Shown here piece after piece: positions 18,845 through 28,624 of a DNA stretch of 64,000 nucleotides; the stretch's first letter is position 1; every line of letters begins with the position of its first letter. Origin of the DNA: a bacterium (lineage in GTDB: Bacteria; Hinthialibacterota; Hinthialibacteria; H5-UNCL2). The stretch spans positions 310,001 to 374,000 of the forward strand of contig JABTUV010000004.1 of assembly GCA_015075175.1 (NCBI GenBank). Direction: 5' to 3'. The notes beneath the pieces were generated by a model that had not been told where the DNA came from, searched no databases, and saw only the letters and a program-made list of their open reading frames with translations. The position numbers were made by a program, and so were the translations under genes.

Positions 18845-20923
18845 ATGGAACTCAAAGACAAGTTCACCGTTGCGCTTACCGCCCATCACGCGGCCGGCAA
18901 AACCTCGCTGGTGGAAGCCATGCTCTACAGCCTGGGCAACCTGGACCGCATGGGCCGCGTGGAGGACGGCAATACCTTCGGCGACTACACCGACGAAGAG
19001 AAAAACCGGCGCATGACCCTCTACTCCAAGATGATCGTCCTGCGCCCCAAGGGCCGCCAGATCAACCTGATCGACACGCCGGGATTCTCCGATTTCATCG
19101 GCGACCTCGCAGCCGCCATCCGCGTGGCCGACGGCATGCTCCTGGTCCTCAACGCCAACAACAACGTGGAAGTGGAAACCGAACGCATCTGGGAGTACGC
19201 CGACGAGTACAAGCTGCCGCGCATGGTCGTCGTCAATCAGCTGGACAAGGAACGCACCAGCCTGGAGCGCTCGCTGGAGGCGCTGTCGCAGGCGTTCCAG
19301 ATTCCGTTCGTGCCTTTGCAGCTTCCCATCGGGACCCAGGGGAATCTCTCGGGCATCATCGACCTGGTGAAGATGAAGGCATTCTACTTCGACGCCAGGG
19401 GCAAGGCGGGAAAGGCGGAGGAGGTTCCCGCCGAGTATGCCGAAGCCGCCGCCGCGGCGCGCGAGACGCTGGTGGACCGCGCCGCCGAGTTCGATGAGAG
19501 CGTGATGGAAAAGTTCCTGGAGGGCCAGGAGCTTTCGCGCGAGGAGATCATCGCCGGCCTGCGCGGCGGTATCGCTGCGAGAACCTTCGTTCCCGTGGTC
19601 TGCGCCTCCGTCGCCAAGATGGTCGGCATCTCGACTTTGATCGACGCCATCGGCGACTTCCTTCCCAGTCCGGCGGACACGCGCGGGGCCGTCGGGGTCA
19701 AGCCTGGAACCGAGGACGAAGTCGTCCTGCCCCCGACCAGCGACGCCCTGTGCGCTTATGTCTTCAAGGCGACCGTCGATCCCTTCGCCGGAAAGCTCGC
19801 CTATCTGCGCGTGTACAGCGGCGCCCTCCTGCCCGAGCACACCTATCTCAACACGCGCAAAGGCTCCAGCACCCGCATCCACGCGATTCTGGAGGTCAAC
19901 GGCAGGAACACCAAGTCCGTCCAGTCGGCAGGCCCCGGCGACGTGGTCGCCCTGGCTAAACTGGACGATTTGGTCGCCGGCGACACCCTCTGCGACGACA
20001 AGAACCCCATCGCCATTCCGCCGACGCGCTATCCCAACCCTGTCATTCAGATGGCCGTGCACTCCAAGAACAAGGACGACGAGGACAAGATCAGCCAGGC
20101 TTTGACTCGAATCATCGAGGGCGATCCCACCCTCAACATCCGCCGGGACCCCGAAACCAAGGAGATGGTGCTCGTCGGAATGGGCGAGCTTCAGATCAAC
20201 GTCGCGCAGGAACGCCTCAAGAACGAGTTCAAGCTGGACGCGGAGTTCACCATTCCCCGCGTTCCCTATCGCGAGACCATCACCGTCAGTTCCGAGGGCA
20301 GCTACCGGCACAAGAAACAGACCGGCGGTCGCGGGCAGTTCGCCGAAGTGCATCTGCGCCTGGCCCCCAAGGCTCGCGGCGAGGGCAACGAGTTCCTGAA
20401 CGAAGTGGTCGGCGGCTCGGTTCCCACGCGTTTCATCCCCGCCGTGGAAAAGGGCGTCCATGAGGCTCAATCGCGCGGATTTCTGGCCGGCTATCCGGTC
20501 GTGGACGTGGCCTGCACCGTCTTTGACGGCAAGGACCATCCCGTCGATTCGTCCGAAATGGCCTTCAAGCTGGCGACCATCAATTGCTTTAAAGAAGTGG
20601 CCTCCAAGTGCCGGCCGGTACTGCTTGAGCCGATCATGAACGTGGAGATTCGCGTGCCCGACGAGTACATGGGCGACATCATGGGCGACCTGAACACCAA
20701 GCGGGGCCGGGTGATGGGGATGGACTCGCAAGGACGCACGCAGATCATCCGCGCGCAAGTGCCGCTGGCGGAGATGTATCGCTACAGCGTGGACCTGCGC
20801 AGCATCGCCCGCGGCCGCGGTTCCTACGATATGACCTTCTCGCACTACGACGTGGTTCCGCCCGACGTGACGCAGAAAGTCGTCGAGCAGTACAAGCAGG
20901 TTGGCGTGACGGAAGAGGAGTAG
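18845..20923 (+). CDS. Elongation factor G paralogue (EF-G-like GTPase)
   Basis: Cytosolic translational GTPase-like protein, 692 aa, all five EF-G domains. The P-loop is AHHAAGKTS (residues 13-21, canonical AHIDAGKTT) and switch II is DTPGFSDF (77-84). Phe replaces the catalytic His of DTPGHVDF. The guanine motif is NQLD (131-134) instead of NKxD. Domain IV has GGRGQFAEVHLRLAP. C-terminal domain V reads EPIMNVEIRVPDEYMGDIMG with LNTKRGRVMGM. These changes mark the secondary EF-G class (FusA2-like), not the housekeeping factor; a role in recycling, stress or as a slow GTPase is inference. The ATG at 18845 follows GGAGAGGGTTTG. It stands alone between repeats. Confidence 0.9.
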   Translation: MELKDKFTVALTAHHAAGKTSLVEAMLYSLGNLDRMGRVEDGNTFGDYTDEEKNRRMTLYSKMIVLRPKGRQINLIDTPGFSDFIGDLAAAIRVADGMLLVLNANNNVEVETERIWEYADEYKLPRMVVVNQLDKERTSLERSLEALSQAFQIPFVPLQLPIGTQGNLSGIIDLVKMKAFYFDARGKAGKAEEVPAEYAEAAAAARETLVDRAAEFDESVMEKFLEGQELSREEIIAGLRGGIAARTFVPVVCASVAKMVGISTLIDAIGDFLPSPADTRGAVGVKPGTEDEVVLPPTSDALCAYVFKATVDPFAGKLAYLRVYSGALLPEHTYLNTRKGSSTRIHAILEVNGRNTKSVQSAGPGDVVALAKLDDLVAGDTLCDDKNPIAIPPTRYPNPVIQMAVHSKNKDDEDKISQALTRIIEGDPTLNIRRDPETKEMVLVGMGELQINVAQERLKNEFKLDAEFTIPRVPYRETITVSSEGSYRHKKQTGGRGQFAEVHLRLAPKARGEGNEFLNEVVGGSVPTRFIPAVEKGVHEAQSRGFLAGYPVVDVACTVFDGKDHPVDSSEMAFKLATINCFKEVASKCRPVLLEPIMNVEIRVPDEYMGDIMGDLNTKRGRVMGMDSQGRTQIIRAQVPLAEMYRYSVDLRSIARGRGSYDMTFSHYDVVPPDVTQKVVEQYKQVGVTEEE

Positions 20924-21058
20924 CTGTACCGCCGGCATCCTGCCGACGTGCAGGAGGCCCATGCCACGGTCCTGGGTAGGAACGCTCACAGGCGGTTTTC
21001 GCAACATCCGCGCGAAAAAATGCTAGACTTCGCCCATCCTCGCGTGATGGAGGTATCG
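20924..21058 (+). promoter_or_regulatory. Gap with R6 fragment and extended -10
   Basis: A partial R6 (CCGGCATCCTGCCGAC, 20933-20948), then a dyad TTTTCGC...GCGAAAA (20997-21018) directly before TGCTAGACT, an extended -10 candidate with no clear -35, for the esterase gene. Confidence 0.35.
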
Positions 21059-24000
21059 ATGCGCAGTCTGTTGAGTGTCATCCTGGCGGGCCTGAGCCTT
21101 CTCGCCGCCCATGCCGCCACCACCCCCCTCGTCTCCTGGAACTTCGACGGCAACACCACCTCGACCAACGGCCAGTTCACCGGCCAGAATACGAACATCC
21201 AGTACGCCGCCGGTCATACCGGCGCCGCGACCGACCAGTCGGTTCGGTTCAACGGGACCAACTCGCAGGTACGTTACGCGGCCAACGGTCTCTGGACCTT
21301 CAACGAGAACCAGAGCTTCACGGTCGAGTTCCACATCAGGAGCACGCAGTTCCCTTCGCCCATCTCGACGCCGGTGATGTGCCGCCCCAGCGGCGGCAAT
21401 CCCACCTGGAGCTTCGTAATGGGCGGCGATTACGTCGGCTACGACCGGCAGATGGGCCATCTCTGCTTTGAAATGTGGAACTGGGCCGGCGACCGGGTAC
21501 AAACCAAGCGGCCCATCAACGACGGCGCCTGGCATCGCATCCTGGCGGCCTATTACGCGCCGCAGAATCTGGCGGTGATGTTCCTGGACGGGGAACTGCA
21601 GGGGACCATGACGGTCACCGGCGGTTACACCGGCGGCGCGGCCATCTTCAACCTGGGCAACAACGTGGGCGCCAACCAGCCTTTTGGCGGAGACATCGAC
21701 CAGTTCACCATCTCCAGCGGCGTGCCGGACAATCTCCTGACGCTGATCAACTTCGATGACCGCACGCGCACCATCCCCAAGACCACGGTCGAGTCCAATT
21801 ACGACCAGTGGTTGCAGCGATTGGTCGCCATCCAGCCCTGGACTCCCACCAATCTGACCAACTGGGAAGCGCGGCGAGCCGCGGTGCGAGAGCAGATTCT
21901 TACCGGCCTGGGCCTGCTGCCGTTCCCCTACACGCAAGATACGCCCGGCGATCTGCTGCCGCTGGACGTGCGCTACGGCACGCTCGTGGACTATCCCGAC
22001 TACACCCTGCAAGGACTGCGCATTCAGACGTGGGAGAACGTGTATGCCTATGGTTTCCTGTACATGCCCAAGGGCGGTTCGCCGCCCTATCCGGCCATCC
22101 TGAATCCCAACGGCCATTTTCAGTACGAATCGCGCGACCCGGTGATCCAGAGCCGCTGCATCGGACTGGCGCGCAAGGGTTTCATCGCCCTCTCCATCAA
22201 CAGCGTGCATCCGTTCGACGACCGCGTCAACCTGTGGCCGCAGTCGGGCATGATCTGGGACAACATGCGCGCGCTGGACTATCTCCACTCGCGGCCCGAC
22301 GTGGATCCCGACCGCATCGGCAGTACCGGCGCCTCGGGCGGCAGCCAGCAGACCTTCTACCTGATGGCGACCGACGACCGCCTGGACGCCGCCGTGCCCG
22401 TGGTCATGCCCAGCTATTTCAAAGAGATCATGACCACGCGCTCCGGCCTGCATCACTTCTGCAACTGGGTGCCCTACCTGATGCGACTGACCGACACGCC
22501 GGAAATTTGCGCCACCTTCGCGCCCAAGCCGGCCTTTTACATATCCACCAGCCAGGATTGGACCTACCGCTGGCCCGTGGAAGGATGCCCGAGGTGCGCG
22601 CGACCTATGCGCTCTACGGCGCGACCGACGCGGTCGGCCACTTCCACGACAACCTGCCGCATGATTACATGCGCTCGCGGCGCGAAAAAATGTACGCCTT
22701 CTTCCTCCGGGAGTTCATGGGCATCACCGAGGCCACGGCGGCGGTGGAACCGGACGACCTGGCGATCCTCAGCGACGCGCAGATGCTGGCGCTGCTGCCC
22801 AGCGTGCCCACGGCGGAGGAGATGAACAGCAAGCTGCCGATCGAGTTCGCCCAGCGATTGCGGCCGCCCGATCCGGTAGTGGCGACCGCCGGCGAGGCGC
22901 TGGCCTTTCAGAACCAATTGCGCGACAAGCTGCGCGGGATGATCGACGCGCCCATGCCGGAGGGTTTCTCACCTTCCGTCACGACCGCGACGCAGTTCGT
23001 CGAGGGCGACATCGACGTGTCGATCCTGCATTTCAAGACCGAAGTCGAGATCGTCGTGCCGGCGCTCTACCTGACGCGGCGGGCGCGAGCGGCCCGCGCC
23101 CGCTGGTCGTGTTGGCCGGACCGCAGAGCAAGGGCGTGATCTTCCTGCAAGAAACGGCCTTGTGCCAATCGCTCCTGTCGCTCAACTGCGCGCTGCTTCT
23201 GCCCGACATCCGCTACACCGGAGAGATGTCCAGCAACAGCGACTGGTACAAGAATTACGGCGCGCACCTGGGGCGCTTCGAGTCCAGCCTGGGCGCCCAG
23301 GACCTCATGCAGATGCTGAAGGTACTCAAGGACGATCCGCGATTCCTGCCCGGGCGGACGGTCGTGATCGGCTTCGGCAACGCCGCCATTCCCGCGCTTC
23401 TGGCCTCGATTCTGGACGGCGACGTGGCGGCCTCTGCGGGCACGGACGTGGGTCAGACCTACGGGGAGGGCCGCACGCGGCCGTACTTCAACGGAGTGAT
23501 CACCATCGGCGATTTGCCCCATATCGCCTTGCTGATGGCCGGGCGTCCGTTCCTGTGGCGGGGGGTCTCGGATGCCGGCAAGTACGCCTTGGTCGAGCAG
23601 TTCGCCGGGCTTCTCGACTCGCCGCTGGAATTGTCGGCGGAATCCGACACCTTGGGCCGCGCCGAAATCCTCGCATGGTACGGCGGCCTTTTCGAGCCGC
23701 CGCTGCCCGGCGAAGGCAAGGCGCTCTCCATCGGCGACGCCACGGCGGCTCAGGGCGCCGCCTTCTCGTTGTCCGTGTATCTTGACGGCGCGCGCGATGA
23801 AACCCAGTTCGGATTCTCGGTCAACTTCGATCCCGGCCGGCTGCGTTTCGTCGGGGCGGACTCGACCGGAACCCTGACGGAAGATTGGGAGGAAGTCTCC
23901 TCGCAACCCGTGGCGGCGGGCGTGGCGCGGATCGAAGCGACCGCGGGCGCCGGAACGCCGGCGACGGGCGAAAGCGCGCTGCTCAATCTTCTCTTCACGG

Positions 24001-24358
24001 TCGAGGCCGCCGCGCCGCTCGGCGACTCACAGGTCGAGCCGGACGCGGCGACGTTTTCCGGCGGCATTGCGGGAGCGACCGGCGTGGCCGGCACGGTCCA
24101 CGTTCTACCTGCGCCCACGCCTACTCCGACTTTCACTCCCACACCGACGCCCACGCGCACGCCGCTGCCGCTGTCCAGCTATGATTTAAACCAGAACGGC
24201 TCGATCGAGGGGGGAGACTTGCTCTTGCTGATCGAGAACTATGGTACCTCCGGTCCCTTGGGGGACTTCAACGGCGATGGCAGGGTTGACGAAACGGACC
24301 TGCTCTGGCGTTCTCGCTGCAATGGGGAAACCGTAAGTTCGCATTGACGCAAAAGTAA
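21059..24358 (+). CDS. Secreted LamG-esterase-cohesin-dockerin protein, copy 1 (frameshifted)
   Basis: Large exported modular esterase, about 1,100 aa. ATG 21059 follows GGAGG by 5 nt; signal peptide MRSLLSVILAGLSLLAAHA. Modules in order: LamG-like domain (residues about 20-230, ending DIDQFTISSGVPDN); alpha/beta hydrolase of the acetyl-xylan-esterase/dienelactone type with PYPAILNPNGHFQYESRDP and nucleophile motif GSTGASGGSQQ; a second conserved half (LLPDIRYTGEMSS); a cohesin-like beta domain (ALSIGDATAAQGAAF ... QFGFSVNFDPGRLRFVGAD); a Pro/Thr linker; and a dockerin-like pair DLNQNGSIEGGD and DFNGDGRVDETD. Frame changes near 22583, 23090 and 24305; the last restores LAFSLQWGNRKFALTQK and a TAA at 24356-24358, inside the first base pairs of the 40-bp array. 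Its close paralogue starts at 25190. Confidence 0.85.
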
Positions 24359-24893
24359 GCCGTGTCCTCAATCAGGGCCGGTATTGCACAAAACCTCAGC
24401 CGTGTCCTCGAGTAGGCCGGCTATGGTTGATAATCCAAGCCGTGTCCTCGAGTAGGCCGACTATGGTTGATAATCCAAGCCGTGTCCTCGAGTAGGTCGG
24501 CTATGGTTGATAATCCAAGCCGTGTCCTCGAGTAGGCTGACCATGGTTGATAATCCGGGAAGCCACAGGCCGGCTATGGTTGATAATCCAAGCCGTGTCC
24601 TCGAGTAGGCCGGCTATGGTTGATAATCCAAGCCGTGTCCTCGAGAGGGCCGGCCATGGTTGATAATCAAGCCGTGTCCTCGAGAGGCTGGCTATGGTTG
24701 ATAATCCAAGCCGTGTCCTCGAGTAGGCTGGCTATGGTTGATAATCCAAGCCGTGTCCTCGAGTAGGCCGGCTATGGTTGATAATCCAAGCCGTGTCCTC
24801 GAGTAGGCCGGCTATGGTTGATAATCCAAGCCGTGTCCTCGAGTAGGCCGGCTATGGTTGATAATCCAAGCCGTGTCCTCGAGTAGGCCGTCT
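24357..24893. repeat. 40-bp tandem repeat array, about 12 full copies
   Basis: Unit begins AAGCCGTGTCCTCGAGTAGG and ends CCGGCTATGGTTGATAATCC. Starts at 24357 (diverged), 24397, 24437, 24477, 24517, 24557 (truncated 33 bp), 24590, 24630, 24669, 24708, 24748, 24788, 24828 and 24868 (partial). Two copies are 39 bp. Copies are nearly identical, so there are no spacers and it is not CRISPR. Each holds the palindrome CTCGAG and most hold GCCGGC. The array starts in the stop codon of the preceding gene. Confidence 0.97.
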
Positions 24894-24898
24894 GCGGC

Positions 24899-25180
24899 CG
24901 TATCGAGAGGCACGGCGGCTTGAAAGCGCCAAGGCCGCGGCTATGCCGTTCTCTCGATACGTCCGCTGGCGCGGACTACTCGAGAACTCGGTTTCCAGCT
25001 TTCAGGCGGACTACTCGAGAACTCGGTTTCCAGCTTTCAGGCGGACCACTTGAGAACTCGGTCTTAGTGCCGTTTCTCAAAAAGTAGTTGCGGGAAACGA
25101 GAAACCGAGTCCGGCAGTAGCGGTACTCCGCGTATCGAGAGGACGACCGGGGCGCTACAACTTTTCTTGAAACGGCATTG
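24899..25180. repeat. Inverted and direct repeats flanking the 40-bp array
   Basis: GTATCGAGAG (24900-24909) pairs with CTCTCGATAC (24951-24960), and GTATCGAGAGG recurs at 25132. Two 35-bp direct units start at 24971 and 25006 (GCGGACTACTCGAGAACTCG...), with a third partial at 25041. They carry the array core CTCGAGTAG in inverse orientation. Outermost, TGCCGTTTCTCAAAAAGTAG (25068) is the near-complement of CTACAACTTTTCTTGAAACG (25155-25174), forming a stem of about 25 bp. Confidence 0.85.
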
Positions 25181-25189
25181 GGGAAGGTG

Positions 25190-28100
25190 ATGACAACACT
25201 CGCGGCTCGCACACTCGGCTTGCTCCTCTTCCTGGCTCCGCTGGTTTCCGCGGCGACGACGCCCGTCGCATTGGAGCTTTTCGAGGGCACGGTCGAATCC
25301 TCGTCCGGCCACGCGGGGACGGCGCAGAACGTCACCTTCGTGCCCGGCCATCGGGACGCCGGCGACCAGGCCGCCTACTTCAACGGGACCAACGCCAAGG
25401 TCCAATATGCCGCCAGCTCGCTTTGGACCTTCAACCACAACCAGAGTTTCACGCTGGACTTTATTTCAAGACCAGCCAGCAGCCGGCCGTGATTGCGACC
25501 ATGGTAATGACGCGCAGTCCGGGCGCCCCGACTGGATGTTCGTTCTGGCCGGCGACGCCCCCGCTTACAACCGGCGCCCCGGCCACCTCTCGTTCGAGCT
25601 CTGGAATTGGAACCAGGACCGCATCAACTCCAGCCGTCCCCTCAATGACGGGCTGTGGCATCACGTCGTGGCCGCCTACTATCGCCAACCGCACCGCGGT
25701 CATGTACGTGGACGGCGTCCTGCAAGGCGCCATGTACGTTCCCGCTGACTACACCGGCACGACCAACCAGCTCTGCTTCGGCAACAACATCGGCGCGGAC
25801 CAACCCTATGCCGGCGCTCTGGATGAGTTTCACGTCCTCTCGGGCGTCCCCGACGCGGTGAAGGAGATTTTCGCCTTCGACGCCTCGCTGCGCACGCTAC
25901 GAGTACCGAAGTGGAAGCGGGCTACGACGCCTGGATGGAACGCCTGTACGCCATCCGGCCCATTCCGGCGACCACGCTCGCCGAGTGGGAGGTGCGACGG
26001 CGGTTCGTGCGCCAACACACGCTGGAGAGCCTGGGGCTATCGCCCTTCCCCTATACGCAGCAGACGCGCGGCGATCCTGCCCCTGGATGCGCGCCTCGGC
26101 TCGGCCAGCGACTCTGGCGACTTCACCGTGCAGGGCATCCGCATTCAGACCTGGCAAGGCATCTACGCCTTCGGATATCTCTATCTTCCCAAGACCGGCA
26201 GCCCGCCCTATCCGGCGATTCTCAATCCCAACGGCCACTTCGCCTATGAATCGCGCGATCCGGTCGTGCAGAGCCGTTGCATCGGTCTGGCGAAAAAGGG
26301 TTCATCGCCCTCTCCATCAACAGCGTCCATCCCGAGGTGCTGTCGTACAACATCACGCCGCTCTCGGCCATGGTCTGGAACATGATGCGCGCGCTGGACT
26401 ACCTGGAGAGCCGGCCGGATGTGGACAGAACGCGCCTCGGTGCACCGGCGCCTCGGGCGGCGGGCAGCAGACGTTCTACCTTATGGGCGTCGACGACCGG
26501 CTCGCCGCCGCCGTGCCGGTGGTCTTGAATGGCTATTTCAAAGAGATCATGAGCACGGCCGACGGCAAACCCTGGCGCACCGGCTCCCACCACCACTGCA
26601 ACTGGTCACGCGCCTCCTGGCGGAGACGGACTGCCCTGAAATCTGCGCCGTGTTTGCGCCCAAGCCCTGCCTGTACATCTCGACGACCCAGGATTGGACG
26701 CGCAAGTGGCCGCAGGAGGAATGCCCGAAGTCCAGGCCGTTTACGCGCTCTATGGAGCGACCGACGAGGCGCGAAACCTCCACGACACCTGCCCCACGAT
26801 TACATGCGGGCGCGGCGCGAACCCATGTACGCCTTCTTCCTCAAGGGTTCATGGGCATCACGGACGCGACCGCGGCCGTCGAACCGGACAACCTGCCGAT
26901 CCTGACGCCGCAGGAAATGGAGGAAATGCCTCCACCGGCGCCCAAGATTCCCTCCGCCGCGGACTGGAATGCGGCCATGACGCCGGAGTTCCTGGCGCGC
27001 CGCGCCCCGTCGAGCTGCCATCGCCCACAGATTCCGCGCAGACTCGGGGTGCTGCTGGAAGTGGAACGCGCGCGCGTCGCGCGCTTCATCGACGTGCCCA
27101 GCTCGCGTGGATTCGCTCCCCAGATTGCGACCGCCAGCGACTTTCTCCATGAGGGCGCCCGGATACGCATCTTCCACGTGCGTACCGAGCCGGAAATCGT
27201 GGCGCCGGTCGTCTGCCCGACGCGCCCGGCCGGCCCCGAGCCGCGACGCCCCGTCATCCTGGTCGGCCCCTCAAAGGCAAGAGCGACCTGGCGATTCAGG
27301 AAGCCGAGCTTGGCGCGCGCTGGTCGACTCCGGCGCGGCGGTGTTTCTCCCCGACCTGCGCTACAACGGCGAATTGAAGACCATTTCCGGCTGGTATCGA
27401 CCCTACGGCACGCTGTTTGGGCGCTACGAGGCAACCGTGGCCGCCCACGACCTGCGGCAGATCGCGGCCGCCATCGCCGCCGCAAGCGGCGAGTTTCGCG
27501 CCGACGAGCTGGTCGTCATCGGCTTCGGCCACGGAGTCGTTCCAGCGTTGATCGCCGGCGCTTTGGAGCCGGCCGTGCGCGCCTGCGCCGCCGCTGAAAT
27601 CGGCCCCACCTATCGGGAGGGACGCACGACCCCGCTCTTCGACAACGCCATCGGCCTCGGCGATCTGCCCCGCCTGGCGGTGCTTGTCGCCGGACGTCCG
27701 CTCTACCTGGACGGCATGTCCGACCCGGACCTGTACGACGGTGCGAAGGAATACAGCCGGGTACTGGGCCCCGCAGCCGTCATCGCTTCGACCCCGGATG
27801 CGCCCGGCCATGCGCGGCTTCTGGAGTGGTACACCGGCCTCTTCCAGACTCCCCTCCCGCCGGGAACCGGCAAGACGCTCTCCATCGGCGACGCCACGTC
27901 CGTGCAAGGGGCGAGTTTCACGCTCTCCACCTACTTGTCGGGAGCGAGGGACGAGACTCAGTTCGGCTTTTCCGCGACGTTTGACGCCGGCCGCCTGACC
28001 TTCCTCCACGTATCCGCGCCGGACACGGCGGTCCAAGACTGGGACCAGGTGAGTTCCACGCCGGAGGGCGCCGGGACCGTTCGTATAGAGGCCGCGGCCG

Positions 28101-28504
28101 GAAGCGGCACGCCGGCGACGGGCGAGGTCCGTCTTATCGACCTCGTCTTCACGGCAATGGCCGACGCACCCCTGGGCGACACGGTGGTCCAACCGGTTTC
28201 AGCCGGCTTTTCCGGCGGCATTGCAGGAGCGACCGGCGTTCCGGGCATCGTGCACATCCTGCCCGCGCCCACTCCCACGTCAACCCCGACGGCTACGCCG
28301 ACTCCGTCGCGCACGCCTACCCCAACCCCGTTGCCGCCGGCCGGCTTCGACCTGAACCAGAACGGCCCGGTCGAAGCCGGCGACCTGTTGATTCTAATCG
28401 AGAACTACGGTACGTCCGGCCCCTTGGGAGACTTCAACGGCGACGGGCGGGTCGACGAAATGGACGTGCTCCTGTTTTCGGTCCACTGGGACCTCTCCGC
28501 CTGA
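25190..28504 (+). CDS. Secreted LamG-esterase-cohesin-dockerin protein, copy 2 (many frameshifts)
   Basis: Paralogue of the 21059 gene with the same module order. ATG 25190 follows GGGGAAGG; signal peptide MTTLAARTLGLLLFLAPLVSA. LamG domain to about 25850; hydrolase with PYPAILNPNGHFAYESRDP; nucleophile region split by a frameshift (GASGGGQQTFYLMGVDD in one frame); RYNGELKTISGWYRPYG; cohesin-like ALSIGDATSVQGASF-type domain (here TLSIGDATSVQGASFTLSTY) with QFGFSATFDAGRLTFLHV; Pro/Thr linker; dockerin DLNQNGPVEAGD and DFNGDGRVDEMD, ending FSVHWDLSA. Alignment to copy 1 shows most frame changes are single-base losses in homopolymers (TTT to TT near 26305, GGG to GG near 26605). From 27350 to the end the frame is clean. 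Probably functional in the organism. Confidence 0.82.
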
Positions 28505-28522
28505 TCCGACCTGAATTCACTC

Positions 28523-28576
28523 TTGACAAGGGCCAAACCCCATGGTTAGACTACCCCAACATATTGGGTATTAGTC
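28523..28576 (+). promoter_or_regulatory. lexA promoter with overlapping operator-like dyad
   Basis: TTGACA (28523-28528), 18-bp spacer, TAGACT (28547-28552). A dyad overlaps the -10 and likely start point: GACTA (28549-28553) pairs with TAGTC (28572-28576), and inside it CCCAA (28555-28559) pairs with TTGGG (28564-28568). The position fits an autoregulatory LexA box; the sequence is not the Escherichia or Bacillus consensus. R7 follows at 28577-28607. Confidence 0.6.
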
Positions 28577-28624
28577 TTATAGGTCCTATGCGTCCCATGG
28601 GTCCTATTCTGAAAGGGGAAACCC

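Noticed and set aside
18704-21007. Long open frame antisense to the EF-G paralogue (767 codons)
   Set aside because: Composition is a mirror of the GC-rich third positions of a clearly conserved gene; no domain and no ribosome site.
24357-24893. CRISPR array
   Set aside because: The 40-bp units abut with no variable spacers and there are no cas genes; it is a simple tandem array.
21059-28504. Programmed frameshifting or recoding to explain broken frames
   Set aside because: No slippery sequence or common stimulator recurs; the breaks are single-base losses in homopolymers spread over unrelated genes.
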